From contig CAYWVY010000071.1 of assembly GCA_964461885.1 (NCBI GenBank), positions 1 to 9,641 on the forward strand: DNA of 9,641 nt, in the 5' to 3' direction. This document shows positions 1 through 6,272 of this stretch, one piece after another (within the stretch, counting starts at the first letter, position 1; each line of letters opens with the position of its first letter). This DNA is from UBA288 sp964461885 (GTDB lineage: Archaea > Halobacteriota > Methanomicrobia > Methanomicrobiales > Methanospirillaceae). The notes beneath the pieces are model-generated. The model did no database searches and was not told where the DNA came from. It worked only from the letters and a program-made list of their open reading frames with translations. A program made the translations under genes and the position numbers.

Positions 1-527
1 CGTCGGCGGGAGGGGAGCGGGCCGTGCGGCCGCGGTGAGCGCCACCAGGAGGAGGTCGATCGCGGGCCCGGCGAGGAAGCCCCCAATGACCGGCCCCGCA
101 ACGGCGCCGACCGGGACTGCTCCGGCCAGCAACCCGAAGGCGCCGAGGCGTGCGTCCCTGCCACGCGGGTCATGATCATCACGCCCCCGATTGCCTGGAG
201 CATGGCCGCGCCCCGACCCCCTGGACAAGGCGGAACCCGATCAGGAGCCCGATGCCCCGGGGCCAGGGTGCGGAGGAGCGATGCGGCCGTAAAGACCCCG
301 GATTCCGCGAGGTAGACCCGGCGAAAGCCGTGCCGGTCCGCGAGGGCGATCCGGTAGGCGAGGCCCACCCAGCTGACGGCCGAGAGCGTGGTCCCGAACT
401 CCTCGGCAAGATGGGGGAGGGAGACGTTCACGATGGAGGCGTCGAGCAAGCCCATGAAGGCCGCGAGCGCGACCAGAAAAGTCAGGAGGCGCGGGCTGCT
501 CGCGCCCTCCGCCGACGCCTCCGCCAT
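1..527 (-). pseudogene. Broken DHA2-type MFS multidrug transporter, N-terminal part, cut by the window edge
   Basis: Reading from an ATG at 527, the first frame gives a short hydrophilic N-terminus, then a first membrane helix ending in the DHA2 signature LLDASIVNVSLPHLAEEF and the following SAVSWVGLAY segment. About 16 residues normally found next (helix 2 and the start of the loop) seem to be missing, because AY runs straight into RIALADRHGFRRVYLAESG, which resembles the conserved loop motif. Homology then hops between frames: GIGLLIGFRLVQGVGA continues in a second frame (about 258 to 205, after a run of C4G4), AMLQAIGGVMI returns to the first, and RDARLGAFGLLAGAVPVG through VAGPVIGGFLAGPAIDLLL lies in the third (about 155 to 1). 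At least three frameshifts therefore interrupt the gene. An intact relative would be a 12 to 14 helix proton-driven drug exporter in the cytoplasmic membrane. The rest lies beyond position 1. Confident as an MFS remnant; fairly confident it is nonfunctional. Confidence 0.82.
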
Positions 528-565
528 GACAGGTCATGGGGAGACCGGCTACTTGGAGCGAGCGC

Positions 566-1096
566 CTACGCGGTCGCGGCGTCCTCGGCCTTTGCCTCCT
601 CCCGGGACATGACCTTCAGCTCGCACCCGCGGTCGCCCGCGCAGGCCGCCTTCACGTAGCGGAGGGTGAAGGCCGGGTTCAGGGCCTCGATCAGGGGGAT
701 CGTGAACGCGAGGCAGCGGTCCGGGAGGAGGCCGTGGTCGATATCGAGCAGGTCCGCCTCCTCCGAGAACGGGCAGCGCCGGACGCGGAGGGAGGCCCGC
801 TCCCCCGCATCGACGAGCGGCTCGAACTGAAAGTCCCGGCCGAAGAGGGCCGTGCCAAGGACCGAGAGGGTGGACGCGAGCTCCCCCGCGGTCGAGCGCG
901 GCAGGCGGAACGCGTCGGCAAGGTCTTTCGCCTCGCGCGCCATCTCGATCCAGATCGCGTGCTCGCGCTGGTCGTAGTCATCGCCGACGGCCGACCGGTA
1001 GGTGATGTCGTAGAGGAGCGGGAGCTTGGCGAGCAGGCGCGAGCAGACCTGCCAGCGCGTGGCCTCGGGGATCGTGTCGAGGGGGCTGGGGGTCAC
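566..1096 (-). CDS. Conserved hypothetical protein, possible methanogen output domain (MetOD1)-like cysteine protein
   Basis: This is an intact 176-residue soluble protein that starts with GTG. A clear GGAGGAG ribosome binding site lies about six bases upstream, which fixes the start. I see no signal peptide or membrane helix. The N-terminal half is mostly helical (WQVCSRLLAKLPLLYD, then an acidic REHAIWIEMAREAKDLAD stretch). The C-terminal half has regularly placed cysteines: RRCPF (Cys108), DRCLAF (Cys128) and the pair in ACAGDRGCELKV (Cys152 and Cys158). That C-terminal CxGDxxCxxxV pattern resembles the small ligand- or metal-binding domain annotated in methanogens as methanogen output domain 1, and also the L-2-amino-thiazoline-4-carboxylate hydrolase-like fold. 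This assignment comes from memory of the pattern, not from an alignment. The gene sits alone between two broken genes, so the neighbours give no functional clue. A T-run and an inverted repeat lie upstream. Confidence 0.72.
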   Translation of the reverse strand: MTPSPLDTIPEATRWQVCSRLLAKLPLLYDITYRSAVGDDYDQREHAIWIEMAREAKDLADAFRLPRSTAGELASTLSVLGTALFGRDFQFEPLVDAGERASLRVRRCPFSEEADLLDIDHGLLPDRCLAFTIPLIEALNPAFTLRYVKAACAGDRGCELKVMSREEAKAEDAATA

Positions 1097-1102
1097 GGCA
1101 GC

Positions 1103-1109
1103 TCCTCCG
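1103..1109 (-). promoter_or_regulatory. Ribosome binding site for the gene ending at 566
   Basis: Read on the minus strand this is GGAGGAG about six bases before the GTG at 1096. It complements the conserved archaeal 16S rRNA 3' end and supports GTG over other in-frame starts. Confidence 0.6.
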
Positions 1110-1146
1110 TGCGGAGCGGGGTGATCGATATCGTCTGCATCTGGAT

Positions 1147-1170
1147 CCCTCTCGCGAGAGAGGGAAAAAA
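1147..1170 (-). terminator. Inverted repeat next to a T6 run, possible terminator of the metalloprotease remnant
   Basis: CCCTCTC at 1147-1153 and GAGAGGG at 1158-1164 form a perfect seven-base-pair stem around a GCGA loop, with A6 at 1165-1170. On the minus strand the transcript meets six Ts just after the metalloprotease stop at 1196, then the hairpin. Archaeal termination depends on T-runs, so the T6 is the more likely signal and the hairpin may be incidental or may affect the leader of the next gene. On the plus strand the hairpin is followed by As, so it is not a plus-strand terminator. The position between two same-strand genes fits a boundary. Confidence 0.35.
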
Positions 1171-1195
1171 GGTTACGGGAGATCCGGCCCGGGAT

Positions 1196-1925
1196 TCAGG
1201 CCCCGCAGAGCTTCAGAAGCCCCGCGATGTCCCCCTTGGCGAGGCTGATCTTCGTGGACGCGCACTCTACACCGTAGCCGTACATGGCCAGCCCGGTGTC
1301 GCGGGGTCCGTAGAGATCGGCAAGTCCGCAGACATGGCCGGCCTCGCGGGCGGCGATATTCCGGATATCGTCCGCGGCGGACCCGGGCGAGAAGGCCGGC
1401 AGTTCGCCGTCGGGATCGATGCCCCATGCCAGGTCATCGTTCCTCTGGATCTCGGCCTCGACGATCGCCTTCGTGGAGCGGGTGTACCAGGCGGTGGTCT
1501 TCGTGATGACCATCGCGTCCGTCATCGGGCCCCAGAAGACGAGGTTCTCCCCGTTCCGCAGAGCCGTGCGCTCGCTCGTGGGCGACTCCCCGTACCGGAA
1601 GAGATCGCAGGATGTCGCCGTGTCCCACGTCGAAAAAGAGGCCGTGACGCTCGCCGTCACGGCATCGTCGTACTGCCCGTCCAGGTCGTCGTTCGCGGGA
1701 TCGACGTGATAATCGGCCGGGAACGACTTTCACTTCATGCCGAGGAGCTTGAAGGACACGGCGTCCAGGACCGGCGCGGGCTTCGCGGCAACGCCGTCCC
1801 TGTAATGGATCAGGATTACCTTATGCCACCGGCTCCTTGACGGGCTTCATCGCGCCGGCTCCGCCGGCGAGGAGCAGGGCCGCGATCAGGATCGCTGCGA
1901 TACGCCACGTGTTCATGCGGTTCAT
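1196..1925 (-). pseudogene. Broken secreted matrixin-like zinc metalloprotease
   Basis: The start (ATG at 1925 or 1916) encodes a classic signal peptide, MNTWRIAAILIAALLLAGGA, followed by MKPVKEPVA and a TAA at 1823-1821. The natural continuation, HKVILIHYRDGVAAKPAPVLD and onward, lies in another frame, so an indel near 1826 breaks the gene. In that second frame a TGA at 1732-1730 interrupts LLGMK and KSFPADYHVDPANDD, where a Trp codon is the simplest ancestor. The rest runs to the stop at 1196 with typical matrixin features: an AEIQRNDDLAWG segment, NIAAREAGHVCGLADLY in place of the HExxHxxGLxDLY zinc motif, a later AMYGYG Met-turn-like segment, and a C-terminal KGDIAGLLKLCG. The first zinc-binding His is Arg, so catalysis would be lost even without the frame lesions. 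An intact relative would be an exported, zinc-dependent endopeptidase. Three independent lesions make decay much more likely than sequencing error. Confidence 0.85.
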
Positions 1926-1959
1926 CAACTCCGCTGATGCTCCTGCATTCGCGCGGCCC

Positions 1960-1985
1960 GGATTAAAGGCGATGAAATTTGAATC
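1960..1985 (-). promoter_or_regulatory. AT-rich element, possible promoter of the metalloprotease remnant
   Basis: Within the GC-rich gap between the Lon-type protease stop (2055) and the metalloprotease start there is a local AT-rich patch. On the minus strand it reads AAATTT and then TTTAAT (1967-1962), the latter about 40 bases before the ATG at 1925, a distance that suits an archaeal TATA box plus a short leader. No clear purine-rich BRE precedes it. The assignment rests on composition and spacing only. Confidence 0.28.
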
Positions 1986-2054
1986 GCCCGATGCCCGCGG
2001 GCGCGGGAACGAGCGGGCGGCCCGGGCAGAGCAGAGAAGAAGGGCGAAGGGAGG

Positions 2055-2987
2055 TTACCGCGTGAGCCGCAGCACATCCTCGATCGAGTCGACGTACTCG
2101 ATCCGGATCCCGACATCGGACTCAAGGTACTCCTTCGCGTCGACCTGCTCGGGAACCCGCTGCACCACGGTGTAGCCATAGTAGTCGCGGGTGCGTTCCG
2201 TGTACCGGACCAGCTCGCTGTTCGCGCGCGGCAAAAGGAAGAGAGTCTTGCCCGCCTCCTTCGCGGCCTTCGCCTTGTCCACCACGCCGCCGATCGCCCC
2301 GACGGAGCCGTCCTGGTGGATGGTGCCCGTCAGGATCACGTCCGGTCGGGGCTGGCTCCCCTCGATTGCCGAGATCATCAAAAGCGTCATCAGGGCACCG
2401 GCCGAACCGCCGTCGACGGCCGGGACTTTGTCCTCGGCCACGATCGAGACGATCACGTCCGAGGACGAGAGGTTGCGGCCGGTCCTCTTCTGCGCGACAT
2501 AGACGGCCGTGTTGGCCGCGTCCTGGAAGACCTCGCCCATCAGGGGGGTCGTGTTGACCAGGATCCGGCCCCGCCCGGGGACGATCTCCACTGTCACGTG
2601 CAGGAGGGATCCCTCCTGCTGGATCCGCTCCGTCACGAACGGCCCGTCCCGCTCGTAGACCGAGCGCTGCAGCACGGCCGGCGCGTCGAGCGAGGCCGAC
2701 CCCTCGATCGTGCCTCCCCCGTTCGCGCCCACCACGGAGCAGGTGTCGTTGCCGAACTGCGATCGGTAGAACGCGAGCTGATTCTCGAAGCTCGAGAGCG
2801 AAAGGTTCTGCTGGTCGAGCTGTTCGCGGAGCTCGGCGTTCTTCTCCTCGAGCGCGTCAATCCGGGTCAGCAGCTGCTGCTCGCTTCCGTTCGTCGAGGC
2901 GGACTGCGGGATGCTGCAGCACCCGCTCACCACGAGCGCGACGACGAGAACGATGACGGGGAGCACGGTTCTGGTCACATCGATCAC
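2055..2987 (-). CDS. Membrane-anchored Lon-type (S16) serine protease without an ATPase domain
   Basis: This is a 310-residue protein if the GTG at 2987 is used. A GTG at 2978 is equally possible, and a start farther upstream would run into the thioredoxin gene. The N-terminus is one hydrophobic segment ending in VVSGCC, which fits a lipobox (Cys23), so the protein is probably a lipoprotein or membrane-anchored on the outer face. Residues about 35 to 75 form an acidic, heptad-like coiled coil (LLTRIDALEEKNAELREQL). A low-complexity linker follows, then the Lon proteolytic domain. It carries the catalytic Ser195 in VDGGSAGALMTLL and Lys238 in GAIGGVVDKAKAAKEAG, 43 residues apart as in the classical Lon Ser/Lys dyad. 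No Walker motifs are present, so this is a stand-alone protease, and its substrate is unknown. Archaeal S16 proteases of this short, exported type are known as a family. The coiled coil suggests oligomerisation or a partner. It ends with TAA at 2055. Confidence 0.85.
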   Translation of the reverse strand: MIDVTRTVLPVIVLVVALVVSGCCSIPQSASTNGSEQQLLTRIDALEEKNAELREQLDQQNLSLSSFENQLAFYRSQFGNDTCSVVGANGGGTIEGSASLDAPAVLQRSVYERDGPFVTERIQQEGSLLHVTVEIVPGRGRILVNTTPLMGEVFQDAANTAVYVAQKRTGRNLSSSDVIVSIVAEDKVPAVDGGSAGALMTLLMISAIEGSQPRPDVILTGTIHQDGSVGAIGGVVDKAKAAKEAGKTLFLLPRANSELVRYTERTRDYYGYTVVQRVPEQVDAKEYLESDVGIRIEYVDSIEDVLRLTR

Positions 2988-3019
2988 GTTCCCGCTCTTC
3001 GACAATAAGGGTTGCCCGT

Positions 3020-3427
3020 TCAGGCGTACCCGCTGATATCGTAGTTGATCTCGGTCGACTTCTTGACGCACTCCTCGCCGAGGACAACGAACTCCTCGAC
3101 CTGGCGTTTGATCGCGGCCGGCGAGAGCGCCCCGACGAGCTCCTGGACGGGCCTGCCGTGGCAGAAGAAGGTGAGCGTCGGGGTGCCGCGGACGCCGTAG
3201 CGCTCGGTTGTCCAGGGGTTCGCGACGACGTCCATGATGACAAACCGGACCCGGCCGCGGAAGTCCCGGGCGAAGTCATCGACCAGGGGCATCAGTGTCG
3301 TGCAGTGCGGGCAGGCGGCCGAGACGAAGACGACGACGGTCGGCTCGGAGCTCTTCTCGACCTCGGACTCGAAGTCGCGGTCCGTGACCTCGCGCACGGA
3401 GGTCTCTGTCGGCGTGGTCCCGGTCAT
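3020..3427 (-). CDS. Thioredoxin-like thiol-disulfide oxidoreductase with CPHC active site
   Basis: This 135-residue protein has the thioredoxin fold order: a first strand TVVVFVSAAC leading into the CPHC redox centre (residues 39-42), a partner strand RVRFVIMDVV, and the cis-proline loop RGTPTLTFF (Pro83), followed by a helix AAIKRQVEEF. CPHC is the dithiol seen in DsbA-like and some archaeal thioredoxins rather than CGPC, so it may be more oxidising. Extra cysteines sit at 89 and 120 (GEECVKK). No signal peptide is visible, so it is probably cytoplasmic. An in-frame ATG at 3460 would add MPWGHTPRRKT. I prefer the ATG at 3427 because a TATA-like ATATAT at 3464-3459 would then place the RNA start just upstream of it. 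It starts only 39 bases after the DUF362 stop, so co-transcription is also possible. Physiological partner unknown. Confidence 0.88.
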   Translation of the reverse strand: MTGTTPTETSVREVTDRDFESEVEKSSEPTVVVFVSAACPHCTTLMPLVDDFARDFRGRVRFVIMDVVANPWTTERYGVRGTPTLTFFCHGRPVQELVGALSPAAIKRQVEEFVVLGEECVKKSTEINYDISGYA

Positions 3428-3456
3428 GGTCTTACGGCGGGGAGTATGCCCCCACG

Positions 3457-3469
3457 GCATATATCGTTA
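3457..3469 (-). promoter_or_regulatory. TATA-like element before the thioredoxin gene, overlapping the DUF362 stop
   Basis: On the minus strand the sequence is AACGATATATGCC, the only strong AT-rich hexamer in this neighbourhood. It begins at the TAA of the DUF362 gene and lies about 32 bases before the ATG at 3427, which fits an archaeal TATA box giving a nearly leaderless transcript. The same bases contain the alternative ATG at 3460, so the two readings compete. Confidence 0.4.
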
Positions 3470-4612
3470 CCCGATCAGGCGGCGGACGAGAGGGCGGTCG
3501 ACCGTGATCGCGTCCGCCGGGCAGAGCTCCTGGCAGCAGAAGCACCGGATGCAGTCGGCGTGCCGGATCCGCGGGACGCCGTCCGTGACCTCGATCGCAC
3601 CGGGAGGGCAGTTCTCGGAGCAGGCCCCGCACCGGCGGCATCGCCCGGGATCGATGCGGGGGCGGACCGCGAAGAGCCGGTTCACGGCCGCGAGGATCGG
3701 GGCCGGGACGCGCGTGAGCGCGTGGGCCGCCGGGCGTTTGAAGCCGGGCGGCCGGGCCTCGTCAACGGGGACCCCCAGGAGGTCGAGCCCGGTTGCGGCG
3801 TTCGGGCCGATGCCGCGCTCGGCGGCCCCGGCGATCGTCGGGACCTCCAGCGGGTCGATGCCCATCAGCAGGGCCTCGACATAGTCGAGGTCGGGCGCGT
3901 GGGGAGCCGCGAGCAGGAGCCCGACCTCGCGCGGCGTCCCGTTCGAGGGGCCGTTCCCCTCCATCCCGAGCACGGCGTCCATCACCGAGAGGACGGGCGG
4001 CCTGGCCGTGTAGAGGTCAAGCAGGAGCCCGGCGAACCGGCGCGGGTCCTGGCCGGTGCTGAGGTGGTACTCGGCCTTCGCCACGCCGGGGATGTAGCCG
4101 AAGCAGTTCTTGACCGCGCCCGTCACGAGGGTGAGCTGGTGGGTCTTGAACTTCGAGAGCGAGACGATCGCGTCTGCGTCGGTGACCGCGCCGGCCACGC
4201 GGAACCGCTTGTAGACCTGCCCCGACGGCGACGGCAACTCGGCTGTCGGTTCGTCGAAGAAGACGGCCTCGACCCCGCACTCCTCGAGGACGGGCGCGAG
4301 GCCCGTGCGGCGGAGGAGGGCCGCGTAGTTCGCGGGCGTGTTCCGGCCGCCGGGCGAGTCGCCGAGGACGGGCTCGCCGCCGGCGTCCTGCACGGCCCGG
4401 AGGGCGGCCCGGACCACGGCGGGGTGGGTCGTGACCGCCTTCTCGGGCTCGCGGCTCGCGAGCAGGTTCGGCTTGACCAGCACCCGGTCACCGGGCCGAA
4501 CAAACGCGGTCATCCCGCCGAGGGGCGCGAGGACATCCGCGAGGGCCGCCTCGACCCGGCCGGGGTCGTAGTCGGGGCAGCGTGCGATCGAGACGGAGCG
4601 GCTCACGTGCAT
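3467..4612 (-). CDS. DUF362 protein with C-terminal double 4Fe-4S ferredoxin domain
   Basis: This is a 381-residue protein. The first 290 or so residues form the DUF362 domain, with landmarks DRVLVKPNLL (residues 42-51), VLGDSPGG (82-89), VSLSKFKTHQLTLVTGAVKN (150-169) and MDAVLGMEGNGP (211-222). A linker rich in Pro and Arg leads to a C-terminal bacterial-type ferredoxin unit with two CxxCxxCxxxCP motifs: Cys325, 328, 331 and 335, then Cys354, 357, 360 and 364, with an additional Cys359. It should carry two 4Fe-4S clusters and pass single electrons. No reaction is firmly established for DUF362, so I do not name one. The ATG at 4612 lies inside the end of dacZ, overlapping its stop by ten bases, so the gene appears translationally coupled to the kor-suc-dacZ operon. 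Electron exchange with the ferredoxin-dependent Kor complex is a possibility suggested only by context. Confidence 0.93.
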   Translation of the reverse strand: MHVSRSVSIARCPDYDPGRVEAALADVLAPLGGMTAFVRPGDRVLVKPNLLASREPEKAVTTHPAVVRAALRAVQDAGGEPVLGDSPGGRNTPANYAALLRRTGLAPVLEECGVEAVFFDEPTAELPSPSGQVYKRFRVAGAVTDADAIVSLSKFKTHQLTLVTGAVKNCFGYIPGVAKAEYHLSTGQDPRRFAGLLLDLYTARPPVLSVMDAVLGMEGNGPSNGTPREVGLLLAAPHAPDLDYVEALLMGIDPLEVPTIAGAAERGIGPNAATGLDLLGVPVDEARPPGFKRPAAHALTRVPAPILAAVNRLFAVRPRIDPGRCRRCGACSENCPPGAIEVTDGVPRIRHADCIRCFCCQELCPADAITVDRPLVRRLIG

Positions 4613-5409
4613 CTCCGCACGGCCGTGAGATCGGGACGGACCTCGAGCCGGCAGACGCCGTCCATGAAGACCCGGACCGTGCCGCCGCTCTCGGAGATGA
4701 CCACCGAGACGACCGGGAGGAGGAGTGTGACCGCGGCCGCGGCGCGGTGCCGGCCGCCCAGGCCGTTCGCAAGCGAGACCGACTTCGAGTCCACGTCGAG
4801 GTACCGGCCGGCCGCGAGCACCGCTCCCGAGGCGTCGATCACGAACATCCCGTCGAGCTGGGCGAACTCTTTGACCGACTCCCAGTTCCCGCGGTCCATG
4901 ATCGTCGTGATCTCGGGGGGGTGGCCGAGGTACGGGTTCAGGACCAGCTGGTGCGAGATCGAGAGGATGGCGTCGCCGTCGCCGATGATGAAGGCGGTCC
5001 CGAGGGGCCTGCCCTCGCGCCCCTCGCGCCCGATCTCGAGGGCGAGCCTGAGCGCGGTTGCCATCACCCGCCGCGGGACGACAGCCTCGAACTGCTCCAG
5101 GTCAAAGCGGGACCGGACCTCGTCGAGCCGGAGCGCGACCAGCCCGTCGAGAAAGACCCCAACCACGACCCCGCAGTCGTCCGACGAGAGCGCCAGCGGG
5201 CCTGCGGCGGTCCCGAGCCGGTCGAGGAGGATGGCGCGGAGCTCGCCGGCGGTCCCCGGAAGCGTGGCGGCGGGCCCGACGTTCGCGGCGCTGAAGACCG
5301 GGACCGGGGGGTCGCGGGCATCCGCGTCCACGAACGAGATCACGGCGCACGCCCCGAGGCCCCCGGCCAGCCGGATGCCCGCCTCGAGCATCAGCTCGTC
5401 CCGGCTCAT
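4603..5409 (-). CDS. dacZ: Diadenylate cyclase, archaeal DacZ type
   Basis: This 268-residue protein matches the usual length of archaeal DacZ (about 270). The N-terminal 120 residues form a small alpha/beta regulatory domain, and the cyclase (DisA_N/DAC) domain follows. It starts near EGRPLGTAFIIGD (residues 132-144) and holds the two catalytic signatures: LDGMFVIDASG (185-195), at the position of the usual DGA motif, and GGRHRAAAA (218-226), carrying RHR at 220-222. Family knowledge says the enzyme condenses two ATP into cyclic di-AMP, a second messenger tied in other archaea and bacteria to osmolyte, potassium and carbon/nitrogen balance. No membrane segment is present, so it should be cytoplasmic. 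The ATG at 5409 overlaps the sucD stop (ATGA at 5409-5406), so its translation is linked to the succinyl-CoA ligase genes. The Met after DG, where Ala is typical, is a mild variant. Confidence 0.92.
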   Translation of the reverse strand: MSRDELMLEAGIRLAGGLGACAVISFVDADARDPPVPVFSAANVGPAATLPGTAGELRAILLDRLGTAAGPLALSSDDCGVVVGVFLDGLVALRLDEVRSRFDLEQFEAVVPRRVMATALRLALEIGREGREGRPLGTAFIIGDGDAILSISHQLVLNPYLGHPPEITTIMDRGNWESVKEFAQLDGMFVIDASGAVLAAGRYLDVDSKSVSLANGLGGRHRAAAAVTLLLPVVSVVISESGGTVRVFMDGVCRLEVRPDLTAVRRCT

Positions 5410-6272
5410 AGGAACTGCCGGACCAGCGCGGGGATCTCGGACGGCCGGGATGCGACTGCGACGCCCATCGCCTCGAGCGCCCGGATCTTGGAGCGGGCGT
5501 CGCCCTCCCCGCCCTCGACGATCGCGCCCGCGTGGCCCATCCGCTTGTCCGGCGGGGCCGAGACGCCCGCGACGTACGCGACGAGCGAAAGCGAGGTCGA
5601 GGCCGCCCCCTCCTGCTCGAGGGCTCCGCCGACCTCGCCGACGAGCACGACGGCCTTCGTGGCCGGGTCGGCTTCGAACCGGGCGAAGACGTCCGAAAAG
5701 GTCGAGCCGATAACCGGGTCCCCGCCGATCCCGACCACGGTCGACTGGCCGATCCCGGCCCGGGTCAGCTCGTCCACGATCTCGTACGTGAGCGTGCCCG
5801 AGCGCGAGACGACCCCGACGGGGCCGGGAATCGCGAGCTGGGCCGGCATGATCCCGAGCTTCGCCCCCCCCGGCGAGAGGAGGCCGGGGCAGTTCGGCCC
5901 GATCACGGTCGTGCCGCAGAGCCGCGCGTAGCCGAGGGCCTTCATCGTGTCGTGCACGGGGATGTGCTCCGTGATCGCGACCGCGAGCTCGAGGCCGTTT
6001 CCGGCCGACTCCATGATCGAGTCGCCTGCGGCCGAGGCCGGGACGAAGATGACGGAGGCGGTCGCGTCGTGCTCCTTGAGCGCGGCCCGGATGCTGTCGT
6101 AGACCGGGACCCCGGCGGCTTCCTGGCCCCCCTTGCCGGGCGTGACGCCTGCGACCACGCCGACGCCGCCCACCTGGGCCGCGTACTCGTTCATGAGCCG
6201 GATGTGAAAGAGCCCCTGCCGCCCGGTGGCACCGGCCACGATCACGCCCGTGGTCCTGTCCGCGAGGATCAT
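5406..6272 (-). CDS. sucD: Succinate-CoA ligase alpha subunit
   Basis: This 288-residue protein has the standard length and order. An N-terminal Rossmann CoA-binding domain opens with GVIVAGATGRQGLFH (residues 9-23) and contains VTPGKGG (43-49). A middle section carries TEHIPVHDTM and the IGPNCPGLLSPG motif (124-135). The ligase domain has SRSGTLTYE (156-164), GIGGDPVIG (181-189), GEVGG (212-216) and the phosphohistidine motif RMGHAGAIV, with His247 as the residue phosphorylated during catalysis. With SucC it interconverts succinyl-CoA and succinate plus CoA, coupled to ATP/ADP. In a methanogen the likely direction is ATP-consuming formation of succinyl-CoA to feed the Kor complex next door. 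Start (ATG at 6272) and stop both overlap their neighbours in ATGA junctions, which supports balanced synthesis of the two subunits. Confidence 0.97.
   Translation of the reverse strand: MILADRTTGVIVAGATGRQGLFHIRLMNEYAAQVGGVGVVAGVTPGKGGQEAAGVPVYDSIRAALKEHDATASVIFVPASAAGDSIMESAGNGLELAVAITEHIPVHDTMKALGYARLCGTTVIGPNCPGLLSPGGAKLGIMPAQLAIPGPVGVVSRSGTLTYEIVDELTRAGIGQSTVVGIGGDPVIGSTFSDVFARFEADPATKAVVLVGEVGGALEQEGAASTSLSLVAYVAGVSAPPDKRMGHAGAIVEGGEGDARSKIRALEAMGVAVASRPSEIPALVRQFL

Noticed and set aside
1147..1170. The hairpin as a plus-strand intrinsic terminator
   Set aside because: On the plus strand it is followed by As rather than Ts, and no plus-strand gene ends there.
1730..1732. TGA in the metalloprotease as a recoded selenocysteine codon
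   Set aside because: The residue is outside the catalytic motif, a Trp to stop change is simpler, and the gene has a second frame lesion and a lost zinc ligand.
536..1840. A plus-strand open frame of 434 codons covering the two lower minus-strand genes
   Set aside because: The composition is that of an antisense shadow, and the minus strand has clear family motifs (RExxHxxGLxDLY, CxGDxxC) and a proper ribosome binding site.
2988..3071. Upstream start for the Lon-type protease at 3071
   Set aside because: It would overlap the end of the thioredoxin gene by about 50 bases and put a polar stretch before the hydrophobic anchor. The GTGs at 2987 or 2978 give a normal signal segment.
3158..5713. 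A plus-strand open frame of 851 codons
   Set aside because: It lies opposite thioredoxin, DUF362, dacZ and part of sucD, is full of Arg, Gly, Pro and Asp repeats, and has no recognisable domain. High GC leaves few stops on the opposite strand.
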